Below are positions 14,128 to 22,095 of a stretch of 64,000 bases of DNA, piece after piece. Source of the DNA: CAZYFH01 sp965249175 (GTDB taxonomy: Bacteria > Acidobacteriota > Vicinamibacteria > Vicinamibacterales > UBA8438); the NCBI GenBank assembly GCA_965249175.1, contig OZ252227.1, positions 1,674,001-1,738,000 of the forward strand, given 5' to 3'. Position 1 is the first letter of the stretch, and the number at the start of each line of letters is the position of its first letter. Under the pieces are notes generated by a model. It made no database searches, had not been told where the DNA came from, and saw nothing but the letters and a program-made list of their open reading frames with translations. Both the position numbers and the translations under genes were made by a program.

Positions 14128-14792
14128 TGCAGCGGTTGGTGCCGATTGCCGGCACCTGGGCTCGGGCGCGCCATGACCACGCCCAGGCGTGGTATCGGAC
14201 AGGCTCGCCCTTCGACCGACGCATGATCCGGCACGGCTATCAGCGGGTCGAGCAGGACCGGGACCCGACGACGCCGGATGACGGCTTCTGGTCGGGCGAC
14301 GTCAATGGCCTGCTCCTCCAGCGCCTCGCGTGGTGGCGGGACCACCATCCGGCGTGGCGCACCGGCGGCGAGACGCTCCGACAGTTCCTCCGCGTCCGCA
14401 TGCGCGAGCTCGGCGCGGCGGGTGGCGTCACGATCGTCGCCCACAGCCACGGCGGGCAGGTGCTCGCCTACGCGGTGGCCGCGCTTTCTGAGCACACCCG
14501 CGCGGCGCTGGGGCCGATCCACGTCGTGACGGTCGACATGCCCGTCCGTCGGGATATGGCCGGCATCTATGCGCAGGCGCGGGCGGCGTGCGACGCCTGG
14601 ACGCATCTCTACAGCCAGCGCTGGCGCTGGAGCAGCCGGTTCCGGTTCTTCGGCAACCGCTTCGGCGCCCGCACGCTCGACGTCGCGGACCACAACATCG
14701 AGGTCACCGGTGGCCACAGTGGGTGTCTGAGCGATCCGCGCCACATGGACCAGTGGGACGCGATTCTGCCGGCGCTGCAGGCGGCCGCGTGA
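14127..14792 (+). CDS. Alpha/beta hydrolase (lipase/esterase-like)
   Basis: 221 residues, TGATG overlap with the nuclease gene. The nucleophile elbow GVTIVAHSHGGQVLAYAVAA (Ser in AHSHGG) is preceded by a cap region (DDGFWSGDVNGLLLQRLAWW) and followed by HVVTVDMPVRRDM and a C-terminal His in DVADHNIEV. No signal peptide is seen. Placed 13 nt before the endolysin, it may help lysis by attacking envelope esters or lipids, analogous in position to LysB-type esterases, or it may be lysogenic cargo. Confidence 0.6.
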   Translation: MQRLVPIAGTWARARHDHAQAWYRTGSPFDRRMIRHGYQRVEQDRDPTTPDDGFWSGDVNGLLLQRLAWWRDHHPAWRTGGETLRQFLRVRMRELGAAGGVTIVAHSHGGQVLAYAVAALSEHTRAALGPIHVVTVDMPVRRDMAGIYAQARAACDAWTHLYSQRWRWSSRFRFFGNRFGARTLDVADHNIEVTGGHSGCLSDPRHMDQWDAILPALQAAA

Positions 14793-14805
14793 GCGCGCAG
14801 GCGCG

Positions 14806-15315
14806 ATGACGATCGACCAGATCCTCGCCGACGTGATCCGCCGTGAGGGCGGCTATGTGCACGACCCGGTGGATCGTGGCGGGCCGACCACGTACGGCAT
14901 CACGCAGCGCACGCTCCGGGCGTGGCGCGGCCAGGCCGTCACCGCTGAGGACGTGCGCCGCCTCACGCGAGACGAGGCGCGGGCGATCTACCAGCGCCGG
15001 TATGTGGACGCGCCCGGCTTCGCCACGCTGCCCGATCCCCTGCGCGCGCAGGTGGTCGATGACGGCGTGCTCTCGGGACCGCGCCAGGCCGTGACGGATC
15101 TCCAGCGGGCGATCGGCGGCGTCACCGTCGACGGCACGCTGGGGCCACAGACCCGCGCGGCCGTCGCTCGGCGTGGCGTGGCCGCGGTGCATGCGCGGCT
15201 CATCGCGGTCCGGGCCGCGCGCATCGGGCGGCTCGTCCAGCGCCGCCCGGAACAGGCGCGGTTCCTCAGAGGCTGGCTTGCGCGCATCACCGCCTTCGCG
15301 GAGGACCTGGCATGA
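14806..15315 (+). CDS. Endolysin, GH108 family with peptidoglycan-binding C-terminus
   Basis: 169 residues. The N-terminal part ILADVIRREGGYVHDPVDRG then GPTTYGITQRTLRAWRG is the glycoside hydrolase 108 signature, with the catalytic Glu in REGGYV. The C-terminal part LQRAIGGVTVDGTLGPQTRA is the linked PG-binding-3 region. It cleaves cell-wall glycan strands at the end of the lytic cycle. No signal peptide, so export depends on the adjacent holin-like protein. Confidence 0.88.
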   Translation: MTIDQILADVIRREGGYVHDPVDRGGPTTYGITQRTLRAWRGQAVTAEDVRRLTRDEARAIYQRRYVDAPGFATLPDPLRAQVVDDGVLSGPRQAVTDLQRAIGGVTVDGTLGPQTRAAVARRGVAAVHARLIAVRAARIGRLVQRRPEQARFLRGWLARITAFAEDLA

Positions 15316-15515
15316 CGCCATCGGAGAAGCCGAACGAGGCCAACGCGGCGACGGCGGTTGTCGCTGTCGTGTCGATCGTCGCCGGGGTCGGCTGCTTCAT
15401 GTATGTGGCATGGGCGCTGGGCGGCTGGACCGGTGTGGTGGCGTTGGGCGGCGTGCTCTGCTTCATGCTGGCCTGCACCGCAGCACACGCCTATGAGACG
15501 GACAGGACAGACTAA
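15312..15515 (+). CDS. Holin-like two-transmembrane protein
   Basis: 67 residues, ATGA overlap with the endolysin. Two hydrophobic segments (ATAVVAVVSIVAGVGCFMYV and TGVVALGGVLCFMLACTAA) are separated by a short turn, with charged ends (TPSEKPNE, ETDRTD). Size, topology and neighbour fit a class II holin that opens the inner membrane for the endolysin. Confidence 0.65.
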   Translation: MTPSEKPNEANAATAVVAVVSIVAGVGCFMYVAWALGGWTGVVALGGVLCFMLACTAAHAYETDRTD

Positions 15516-15852
15516 GCTGACGCGCTCACACCGCCGCTATCGTCAGCTTCGCGCGGGCGTTCGGCGTGACCACCCGCTCTGTGCCCACTGCGCCGCCCAC
15601 GGGCTGACCGTCGCGGGCACCGACGTCGACCACATCGTGCCGCTCGCCCACGGTGGCCGCCTCATGGACCGCGCCAACCTCCAGCACCTGTGCGCCGCCT
15701 GTCACGACCAGAAGACACGCCAGCAGCAGGGGGGGGATCAAAGTACCAGCCGCATGCCGACAGGACACCAAGCGCCTCCGAATGTACACACGCGTAACCA
15801 GGTGCGCCGCCAACGTCAGGCGTGGCGGGCCTTCGTGGCGGAGTTGCGGTAG
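15493..15852 (+). CDS. HNH endonuclease of the packaging module
   Basis: 119 residues starting MRRTGQTKLTRSHRRYRQLR. HPLCAHCAAHG, then TDVDHIVPLAHGG and RANLQHLCAACHDQKTRQQ is a complete HNH motif with two zinc-binding Cys pairs. HK97-like phages carry such a protein beside the large terminase, where it is needed for terminase cleavage of concatemers. It overlaps the holin gene by 23 bp and the terminase start by one base. No separate small terminase is visible. Confidence 0.85.
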   Translation: MRRTGQTKLTRSHRRYRQLRAGVRRDHPLCAHCAAHGLTVAGTDVDHIVPLAHGGRLMDRANLQHLCAACHDQKTRQQQGGDQSTSRMPTGHQAPPNVHTRNQVRRQRQAWRAFVAELR

Positions 15853-17510
15853 TGCCGAAACGGGATCGCGCGGCGTATATGCGGGGGTATCGGGCGCGGA
15901 AGCGGGCCGCGCGGCACCCGCCCACGACGCCGGTGCCACAGGCGGCGTCTGATCCGGCGGCGGTGGTGGCGGCCTGGGCGACGGCAACGCTGCAGGTGCC
16001 GGCGGGCTTGCTGCGTGGGCACCCGTTCGTGTTGGCCGATTGGCAGGTGGACTGGCTGCGGGGGGCGCTGGCGCCGGGCATTCGGGAAGCCGGGTTGAGC
16101 GTCGCGCGTAAGAATGGCAAGAGCGGCCTGGTGGCGGCACTCGTGCTGGCGCACCTGGTGGGGCCGCTCCGGCGTCCCGCATGGCGGGCGGTCGTGTGCA
16201 GCCTAGACGGCAAGACCGCGAAGGAGCTGCAACGCCAGATCGAGGAGATCGCGCGGGCGTCAGGCCTGTATGACGAGGCGGCGGCGGCGGCCGCACGCCC
16301 GCCTGGGGGCGAGCGCATCGCCGCCTACAAGACACCATATCCGGGCCGCATCGTCGGCCCCGACGGGGACGTGACATGCCTCGCGGCTGATCGGGCGACC
16401 GGGCACGCGGTGGGCGCCGACCTGGCGATCGTCGACGAGGCGGGGCTGCTCGAGGAGAAGAAGCGGGACCTGTGGAACGCGATGCGGTCGTGCGTGAGCG
16501 GACGCGACGGACGCGTGCTGGCGATCAGCATCCGGGGCGACGGTCCGATGTTCACGGAGCTGGCGATGCGCGCCGAGGACCCGGCGGTTTACTGGGTCGA
16601 ATACGCGGCGCCTGACGGGGGCAAGCTCGACAATGAAGCCGCCTGGCGCGCCGCGAATCCAGGGCTGGGGTCCATCAAGAGTCTCGGCTACATGGAGGCC
16701 TCGGCGCGGGCCGCGCTCGCGTCCCCAGCGGACCAGGCCAGCTTCCGCGCGTACGACCTCAACCTGCCGCAGTCTCCGTCGCGCGAGCTGTTGTGCGACC
16801 CGGAGGATTGGCGGGCGTGTGAGGTCTCCACCCCGGCCGAGTTGCCGCCGCGAGACGGGTCGTGCGTCGTCGGGTTCGATCTCGGCTACAACGAAAGCAT
16901 GAGCGCGGTGGCGGCGTATTGGCCCGACACGTACCGGTTCGAGGTCTGGGTGGCGTTTCCCGAGATCCCGGATCTCGCGACGCGCGGACGCGCGGATGGC
17001 ATCGGGGGCCGCTACGTCCAGATGGCCGAGCGCGGCGAGCTGCGTCTCTATCCGGGCCGGGTCGTGCCCGTGTGGGCGTTCTTTGCGGAGGTTGCGCGCG
17101 CGTTGGACGGCGAGACCGTGGGGGCGGCCGCGGCCGACAGTTGCCGCCGTGCGGAGGTCGAGCAAGCCCTGGCGGATGCCGGGGTGGTCTGGCCCGTGAC
17201 GTGGCGAGCGAACGCGGCCGGCGGCACGGCGGGGCATGACGGCAGCCACGACGTGCGCGCGTTCCAACGGGCGGTCATCCAGCGGGAGATTCGCTGCGTC
17301 GAGAGCCTGGTCATGCGGCAGGCCATCAAGGAGACGGATGTCAAGCGGCGTGGGATGGGCCATCCGTCGCTGGGGCGCCATCGGACGCGCGGGCGGATCG
17401 ACGCGGTGGCGGCCGCGATCCTGGCGGTGGGCGCGGCCTCGCACCCCGAATCCAATCCGCTCGTCCGCTATTACGCCGCGGGGGGCAAGGTCGAGATCGT
17501 GGGGGTGTGA
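15852..17510 (+). CDS. terL: Terminase large subunit
   Basis: 552 residues from a GTG inside TAGTG. ATPase motifs: P-loop VARKNGKSG (84-92) and Walker B LAIVDEAG (Asp195, Glu196), then the coupling segment RVLAISIRGDG. The C-terminal RNase H-like nuclease begins at CVVGFDLGYNESMSA (Asp343) and ends near RTRGRIDAVAAAILAVG. It cuts concatemeric DNA and drives it into proheads. HK97-type order with HNH upstream and portal downstream confirms it. Confidence 0.92.
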   Translation: MPKRDRAAYMRGYRARKRAARHPPTTPVPQAASDPAAVVAAWATATLQVPAGLLRGHPFVLADWQVDWLRGALAPGIREAGLSVARKNGKSGLVAALVLAHLVGPLRRPAWRAVVCSLDGKTAKELQRQIEEIARASGLYDEAAAAAARPPGGERIAAYKTPYPGRIVGPDGDVTCLAADRATGHAVGADLAIVDEAGLLEEKKRDLWNAMRSCVSGRDGRVLAISIRGDGPMFTELAMRAEDPAVYWVEYAAPDGGKLDNEAAWRAANPGLGSIKSLGYMEASARAALASPADQASFRAYDLNLPQSPSRELLCDPEDWRACEVSTPAELPPRDGSCVVGFDLGYNESMSAVAAYWPDTYRFEVWVAFPEIPDLATRGRADGIGGRYVQMAERGELRLYPGRVVPVWAFFAEVARALDGETVGAAAADSCRRAEVEQALADAGVVWPVTWRANAAGGTAGHDGSHDVRAFQRAVIQREIRCVESLVMRQAIKETDVKRRGMGHPSLGRHRTRGRIDAVAAAILAVGAASHPESNPLVRYYAAGGKVEIVGV

Positions 17511-18772
17511 TGACGGCCATCTTCGATGACCACGTCCCGTTCGAGCGGCCGCGGATCCTGCAGCTCCCGCGGCCCGACCCGGACAGCGGACCGCAAGCCT
17601 ATACGTATGGCCGCGGGCTGGGGGCGTCGGCCCTGGCCGCGATCCCGGCGGCGCATCGCGCGATCGGGCTGCTCGCGTCGACGGTGGCGCGGCTGCCGCG
17701 CACGGCCGCGCGGCTCGAGGACCCCTTCGCCGACGAGTGGGTACCGGCGCCCGATCATCCGGTGACGGCGCTCCTGGCGGCCCCGTCGCGACGGATGCCC
17801 GATCCGTGGCTCTTCTGGGAGTCGCTGTTTCGGGCGCTCTTCGCGTCGGGGAACGCCTACGCCTGGATTCGCCGCGATCCGCGCACCCGACGGCCGGTGG
17901 AGCTCGTGCCGGCCGCGTGTCGCGTGACCCGGTGGGCGCCGGGGCCGGTGGCCGAGTACGACCTCATCCTGCTCGATGGTCTGCGCGGCGTCGGGGAGCA
18001 GATCACGGCGCTCGCGCCGGATGTGCTGACGCTGCACGGGCCAGGGTTCGATGGGTTGGAGAGTCCGAGCCCGATCCACTACGCGGCGCGGCAAACGCTC
18101 TCGGTCATGGCGCTGTCCGGGGAGCACCAGCGCGCGCTGCTGAGCGGGGTGAACCTGCGCACGGCGATCACGATTGCCATCGAGTTGCTCAACGTCAAGT
18201 CGATCAACCCGGAGCAGATCCAGCAGTTTCAGGATGACCTCAACCAGAGCTACGAGGCGGCTCGGCGCAAGGGCCAAATTCCGGTCTTCCCGCCCGGCTT
18301 TGGGCTCGACACGGTTGGGGGACTGAGCGCTGCCGACATCCAGTTGATCGAGCTCCTGAAGTATAGCGTCGAGGACGTCGGGCGGGCGTTCGGGGTGCCG
18401 CCGCGGATGCTCGGGCACTTCCACGAGGGCGCGAAGGTGGCGACGACCTTCGAGGGGCATTCGGTGGACTTCGAGCGGTGGTCGATTCAAGAGCACGTCC
18501 AGCGCGTGCAGGCGCAGTTGACGACGAAGCTCGTGTCAGCGGACGACGCTGCCGCGGGGCTGGTCGTGCGGATGCCGGCGGATCGCATTCGCGCGGGCTC
18601 GTGGACCGAGCAGGTCCGCGCGGTGGATCAGGCCGTCGCCAAGGCGGGGGTCATGACGATCAACGAGGGGCGGCGCCTGCTGCGGTTGCCACCTGTGCCC
18701 GACGGCGATCGGCTGCTGCAACCAAAGGGCGCGCCGACGCAGGAGACGGCCACCGAGGAGGACGCGCTATGA
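17510..18772 (+). CDS. Portal protein, HK97 family
   Basis: 420 residues from the ATG of a TGATG junction with terL. Typical features: SALAAIPAAHRAIGLLASTV, FRALFASGNAYAWIRRDP, then the core segment EDVGRAFGVPPRMLGHFHEG and FERWSIQEHVQRVQAQLTTK, ending with NEGRRLLRLPPVPDGDRL. Portals form the dodecameric DNA gate of the capsid. The C-terminus lacks an extra domain. Confidence 0.92.
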   Translation: MTAIFDDHVPFERPRILQLPRPDPDSGPQAYTYGRGLGASALAAIPAAHRAIGLLASTVARLPRTAARLEDPFADEWVPAPDHPVTALLAAPSRRMPDPWLFWESLFRALFASGNAYAWIRRDPRTRRPVELVPAACRVTRWAPGPVAEYDLILLDGLRGVGEQITALAPDVLTLHGPGFDGLESPSPIHYAARQTLSVMALSGEHQRALLSGVNLRTAITIAIELLNVKSINPEQIQQFQDDLNQSYEAARRKGQIPVFPPGFGLDTVGGLSAADIQLIELLKYSVEDVGRAFGVPPRMLGHFHEGAKVATTFEGHSVDFERWSIQEHVQRVQAQLTTKLVSADDAAAGLVVRMPADRIRAGSWTEQVRAVDQAVAKAGVMTINEGRRLLRLPPVPDGDRLLQPKGAPTQETATEEDAL

Positions 18773-19053
18773 CGACGCACGAAACGCGGCGCATTGACCT
18801 CGAAGACGTGACGGTGGTCGAGCTGGCGTGCACGAGCTGCCGCACGGCGATCACGATTCACCTGAGCACCTGGTCCTCGGGCTTCCCGGCGCGGTGTCCG
18901 AACTGCGACGTCGACTGGTATCTGCAGACCGGGCGCGTCACCGCCCTGCGGCGGTTGTGCGATGAACTCCGAACGGTCCAACGCGACGCGGACCGGGCGT
19001 ATCACGTGCGGCTCGTCTTCGAGCGGCCGACAGCGAAGGGAGGCCGCGAATGA
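18769..19053 (+). CDS. Zinc-ribbon-like hypothetical protein A
   Basis: 94 residues, ATGA overlap with the portal gene. VVELACTSCRTAITIHLSTW and GFPARCPNCDVDWYLQTG give a CxxC...CxxC zinc ribbon; the C-terminus is helical (LRRLCDELRTVQRDADRA). The following gene has the same layout, so the two are probably duplicates. Proteins of this type between portal and protease are not part of the standard HK97 set. Confidence 0.6.
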   Translation: MTTHETRRIDLEDVTVVELACTSCRTAITIHLSTWSSGFPARCPNCDVDWYLQTGRVTALRRLCDELRTVQRDADRAYHVRLVFERPTAKGGRE

Positions 19054-19340
19054 CGGCGGAGACCCTGTACACGTTCACGGCGGCTGACATCACGTCGCTG
19101 ATGATCGAATGCACGGCGTGCGGGCACGGGATCGTGATCACCAACCTGGAGACGTTCCCACGGCAGCCGGGAGCACTCCGGTGTCCAGGCTGCGACCGGG
19201 AATGGTGGCGGGTGCGCGACGGCGGGCCGCCCGTGCCGGAGCGCCGGTTGATTGAGGCGTTACTGGAGATCCGCCAGCGGGTCGGGTCCCCGCCGGCCAC
19301 CGTCAAGCTGCTCGTCTCGACGGAGCGCACGAGCGCATGA
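19050..19340 (+). CDS. Zinc-ribbon-like hypothetical protein B
   Basis: 96 residues, paralogue of the preceding protein by layout: LMIECTACGHGIVITNLETF, LRCPGCDREWWRVRDG, then RLIEALLEIRQRVGSPPATV. ATGA overlaps on both sides. Function unknown. Confidence 0.6.
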   Translation: MTAETLYTFTAADITSLMIECTACGHGIVITNLETFPRQPGALRCPGCDREWWRVRDGGPPVPERRLIEALLEIRQRVGSPPATVKLLVSTERTSA

Positions 19341-19510
19341 CGCCGACTGAGTTTCGGGACACCCGTCTCGCCCTTGGACTCTCGACGGAGCAACTCGCCG
19401 AGCAGCTGCACGTGGACCCCCGGACCGTCAGGCGCTGGCAGGATGGCAGCCAGCCGGTTCCGGGGCCGGTCGCGGTGGCGATGGCCTTCCTCCTCCGGCA
19501 GGTGTGGTAG
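19337..19510 (+). CDS. Small XRE-like helix-turn-helix protein
   Basis: 57 residues: MTPTEFRDTRLALGLSTEQL, AEQLHVDPRTVRRWQDGSQP, VPGPVAVAMAFLLRQVW. A complete XRE-type HTH (LGLSTEQLAEQL, DPRTVRRWQDG). ATGA overlap before it and a TAGTG overlap after it. Probably a local regulator. Confidence 0.65.
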   Translation: MTPTEFRDTRLALGLSTEQLAEQLHVDPRTVRRWQDGSQPVPGPVAVAMAFLLRQVW

Positions 19511-19743
19511 TGTCTGAATCTTGCGTTGACGGCCACTTGTCAGTCCCGGCCCCAGCGAAGTACCGTCAGGCATGGATCACTGAACACGCCTCACTGGATG
19601 CGCTCAAGTCCATGATCGATGAACTGGAGCTGCTGATCGACGCGGCTCCGCCCTTGCCGGAGAACCGCTCAACGCGCTGCCTGGAGCTGATACGAGCCGC
19701 CAAGGCTCTGACAGACGACTTGCTGGCCACGGCTCGCGTGTAG
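19510..19743 (+). CDS. Hypothetical helical protein
   Basis: 77 residues from GTG 19510 within TAGTG. The central part SLDALKSMIDELELLIDAAP and CLELIRAAKALTDDLLATAR is helical. No function recognised. Confidence 0.45.
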   Translation: MSESCVDGHLSVPAPAKYRQAWITEHASLDALKSMIDELELLIDAAPPLPENRSTRCLELIRAAKALTDDLLATARV

Positions 19744-19755
19744 CATACTTGAAGC

Positions 19756-19989
19756 ATGCGTAGACGCCTAAACACGCAGCCGGCCGAGCCAGAGCCTGCC
19801 GATGTCGAAAGCGTCGTAGCGTTTCCGACACGAGCCCGAATGAAGAACCCGGCCGCCGTCGCCCTCGGGAAACTCGGTGGTTCAAAGGGCGGCACGATTC
19901 GGGCTGAGAAATTGTCACCTGAGCGGAGAAGAGAAATTGCCCAACGGGCTGCGCGGGCCCGTTGGGCGAAGGAACGAAACGAAACGTAA
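19756..19989 (+). CDS. Small basic protein with KNPAAVALGKLGG motif
   Basis: 77 residues. The conserved part is MKNPAAVALGKLGGSKGGTI followed by LSPERRREIAQRAARARWAK, a short basic family found across bacteria and sometimes called histone-like; the real function is unknown to me. A second, truncated member lies in opposite orientation at 23523-23755. The pair brackets the accessory island. Confidence 0.65.
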   Translation: MRRRLNTQPAEPEPADVESVVAFPTRARMKNPAAVALGKLGGSKGGTIRAEKLSPERRREIAQRAARARWAKERNET

Positions 19990-20003
19990 GGTCGGCGCGA
20001 AGG

Positions 20004-20132
20004 TTACGACTTCACGCCGTGAAGGTCGCAGCTAGCTGATATTGGGATTTCGATCACGATGGTTTCATCGCCGACTCGAATCGTGATGGTGACCGTCTTG
20101 ACCGATGCCCTGACGACTAGGGTCCTGAGCAC
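20004..20132 (-). CDS. 42-residue small protein with strong ribosome-binding site
   Basis: GTG 20132 is preceded by AGGAGG at 7-nt spacing, one of the best Shine-Dalgarno sequences in the window. The product is VLRTLVVRASVKTVTITIRV then DETIVIEIPISASCDLHGVK, alternating as beta strands. It lies downstream of the 20178-20978 gene on the same strand, beyond a 9-bp hairpin. No homologue recognised. Confidence 0.5.
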   Translation of the reverse strand: MLRTLVVRASVKTVTITIRVGDETIVIEIPISASCDLHGVKS

Positions 20133-20149
20133 ATATACACCTCCTTCCT

Positions 20150-20176
20150 GGTGCGCCGTTCTGCGAGCGGCGCACC
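20150..20176 (-). promoter_or_regulatory. Perfect 9-bp hairpin between two minus-strand genes
   Basis: GGTGCGCCG (20150-20158) and CGGCGCACC (20168-20176) form a perfect stem with a 9-nt loop. It begins right after the stop of the 20178 gene and ends just before the Shine-Dalgarno of the 42-residue ORF. There is no T run, so it may stabilise mRNA or modulate read-through rather than terminate. Confidence 0.5.
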
Positions 20177-20177
20177 G

Positions 20178-20978
20178 TTATTTCGCAGAATCCTCGATCT
20201 CGATCTTCAGGCCGCCCTCTCCATCGTTCTCGTAGATTAGGTCGAAGATCATGTTGGCCGCCTGGAGCCATTTATAGCGATCCAGCGTGGCCCACGTTGA
20301 ACTCTCCGGCGGCAGTTGCTTTATCAATCCCTGGATCAGGTCGTGGCGCCCACCGCCACCGTTGCCGCCATTCGTCTTCCGTTCTTCGCCGGGAAGGCCC
20401 TCGCTTCCTCCAGCCTGACTCGAAGGCGCTCCACTCTTGCCACTAACAGAGGGCATGACGAGCTTCTCGCTGCCATACTGAAAGAAGCCTGCTTGCTCCG
20501 CAGACCGGTAGAACGTCTGCCTCGCTCGTCTGGTCTGCTTCTCCGCAACGCCGAGCGAGGACATCTCCTGCTCAAGAGCTGAGGCTACCGGGGGGAGCTT
20601 GATTCCCGTGTAACGCTTATAGAGACGCGCATACAGGGGCACGTGAAGAAACGCCTCGACTTTCGCGGATGCCTCCTGCGCCGGATCAACGATCCGTGAT
20701 CCGAGCAGGGTTACACGAAGCGAGACCTTGTCGTACGTGACGAGCCCGAAGGTCTTCGCCGTCAGTGCCGAGGCTCTGAATCCCGCCGAAGTGACCCCAG
20801 TATTCAAATGTGCGGCGAGTTGCTCCCACTGACACGATGTCCCCCCGACAGCTTGGATCCCGGCCGCGATCTTCATCGCAGTGCCCAGGTTGCCATACGG
20901 GAACGTAATCGTCGAGCGGTCACGCTCGGGGTTGGCCTTCTGCGGAGCGTCGTGTGTCTCGTTGGCGGATTCAGCCAT
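20178..20978 (-). CDS. Hypothetical winged-helix-like protein
   Basis: 266 residues from ATG 20978, chosen because GGAGG lies 9 nt upstream. The N-terminal half reads ITFPYGNLGTAMKIAAGIQA, TSCQWEQLAAHLNTGVTSAG, FRASALTAKTFGLVTYDK, then VTLLGSRIVDPAQEASAKVE, like one or two winged helices. A helical block (PVASALEQEMSSLGVAEKQT) and a Gly-rich linker NGGNGGGGRH follow, then a C-terminal helix bundle. I recall similar hypothetical proteins on mobile DNA. It has its own promoter with an operator palindrome over the -10, so it is probably regulated independently of the phage late genes. Confidence 0.6.
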   Translation of the reverse strand: MAESANETHDAPQKANPERDRSTITFPYGNLGTAMKIAAGIQAVGGTSCQWEQLAAHLNTGVTSAGFRASALTAKTFGLVTYDKVSLRVTLLGSRIVDPAQEASAKVEAFLHVPLYARLYKRYTGIKLPPVASALEQEMSSLGVAEKQTRRARQTFYRSAEQAGFFQYGSEKLVMPSVSGKSGAPSSQAGGSEGLPGEERKTNGGNGGGGRHDLIQGLIKQLPPESSTWATLDRYKWLQAANMIFDLIYENDGEGGLKIEIEDSAK

Positions 20979-20999
20979 CTTTAATGCCTCCATTTCAGC

Positions 21000-21039
21000 A
21001 AGTATAGGCATTATACTTCTTAAACACGATCTAAGTCAA
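21000..21039 (-). promoter_or_regulatory. Promoter and operator palindrome of the 20978 gene
   Basis: On the minus strand TTGACT (21034-21039), an 18-bp spacer and TATAAT (21010-21015) form a near-consensus promoter. A perfect dyad AAGTATA-GGCAT-TATACTT (21000-21018) overlaps the -10, a typical repressor site. Its regulator is unknown; the gene product itself or a small HTH protein of the island is possible. Confidence 0.65.
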
Positions 21040-21078
21040 TACCTAGAAGTGCCTAATAGTGCCATTGTGCATTAACTA

Positions 21079-21107
21079 TTGCATGCTTTGACGACTAAGC
21101 ATATAAT
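21079..21107 (+). promoter_or_regulatory. Promoter of the orphan HigA-like gene
   Basis: TTGCAT (21079-21084), 17-bp spacer, TATAAT (21102-21107). The expected start of transcription lies only a few bases before the ATG at 21117, giving a nearly leaderless mRNA. It is divergent from the promoter at 21010-21039. Confidence 0.55.
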
Positions 21108-21116
21108 GTAGCCACT

Positions 21117-21296
21117 ATGTCGCATGAGAAATCGGCCAAACGTCAGGTGTGTGATGACTGCAGGATCACCGCCCGGACGGCCCTGCGGCTCGGCACGCTG
21201 TTCGGCACGACCGCCGAGTTCTGGATGGGGCTCCAGGCCGACTGGGAACTCTGGCACGCGCAGCGGGACGAGAAGAAGCTCAGGAGTGCATCGTAG
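21117..21296 (+). CDS. Orphan, shortened HigA-like antitoxin
   Basis: 59 residues: MSHEKSAKRQVCDDCRITAR, then TALRLGTLFGTTAEFWMGLQ and ADWELWHAQRDEKKLRSAS. From ITARTALRL onward it matches the C-terminal half of HigA antitoxins (ITxxTALRLxxxFGTSxEFWxxLQxxYDL). The first HTH helices are missing and no HigB toxin gene is adjacent. It is either a decayed antitoxin or a stand-alone mini-regulator. A good promoter immediately upstream suggests it is still transcribed. Confidence 0.55.
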   Translation: MSHEKSAKRQVCDDCRITARTALRLGTLFGTTAEFWMGLQADWELWHAQRDEKKLRSAS

Positions 21297-21393
21297 ACCT
21301 GGCGCTGACCTGCTGCATCGCCGTCCTGAGTTCCTCTAGCACCTGCTCGCTTGGCACAACATTTTCCGTATGACCGAGTGACGTGTGAATTTG

Positions 21394-22095
21394 GGTAGTG
21401 CTCAAGTTTGAACTCAGGCCGCTTTTTCAGTTTCTTCTGATTCCAGCAGCCCGACAACTTCCTCCAGGCTCCACACATGGTCCGAAATTCCGGCTTCGAT
21501 AGCTGGAGTGACCCGTAACGTCTTATGTATCCTGGCAAAGTTGTAATTCATGTAGTGCAGAGCAACAGCGGCCGCATGGTTCTCAACCTTCTTGGAGAAC
21601 CCGTTGGTCAGACGTGTGAAGCGACGCATGCTCATTCGCATCGTGAGATTCTGACGCTCTACGAAGCTCGTTGAAATGTGCCTCGGGTTGGGGTTTCCAG
21701 CAACGACTGCCATCTGAGAACTTGTAATCTTCGCTGGGCTGTAGCGACGCTGTGGCTGCGGGTCAGCCCTGTAGACCTTTTGAAGCATGGCGTAGTCGAT
21801 GCCCGTATAGAACGCGCTTTCGACAGCCTCCAGATACACCTTGTATCCGTCGGTGGTGAGCTGTACCCGAGTAACCAGCCGGTCAGCAAGGTCATGCATG
21901 AAGTCGTACGCGGTCCCCAGGTCACGGCCACCGACGCGCCATGAAGGAACCAACTTGGAATCAGCATCCAGCGCGACCCAGGTCCACACGTCACCGTAGC
22001 CGAACTGGCCGCGCTTGTTCTCAGGGACATTCTTGGCCTTCGAGTAGCAGAACTGCCAAATCTCGTCACACTGAATCCTCCGTGCCCGGAGTCGA
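21394..22095 (-). mobile_element. IS1-like element truncated by IS256-like copy 1
   Basis: Contains a transposase frame (21414-22095, minus) that runs straight into the left end of the IS256-like element at 22096, so the 5' part is lost. The other end is set approximately at the GGGTAGTGCTCAAGTTTG sequence near 21394. No flanking duplication could be recognised. Confidence 0.6.
21414..22095 (-). pseudogene. IS1-family transposase, N-terminally truncated
   Basis: The frame reads RRIQCDEIWQFCYSKAKNVP, FGYGDVWTWVALDADSKLVP, SWRVGGRDLGTAYDFMHDLA, then FVERQNLTMRMSMRRFTRLT and ENHAAAVALHYMNYNFARIH. DEIWQF supplies the first catalytic Asp and FVERQNL the final acidic residue of the IS1 DDE core. 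The zinc-finger/HTH N-terminus is missing because the gene is interrupted at 22096. An internal ATG at 21989 could still start a shorter product, but without the first Asp it would be inactive. Confidence 0.75.

Noticed and set aside
20178..20978. Considered as a known defence effector
   Set aside because: No nuclease, NTPase, TIR or membrane-pore motif is visible; only a winged-helix-like pattern.
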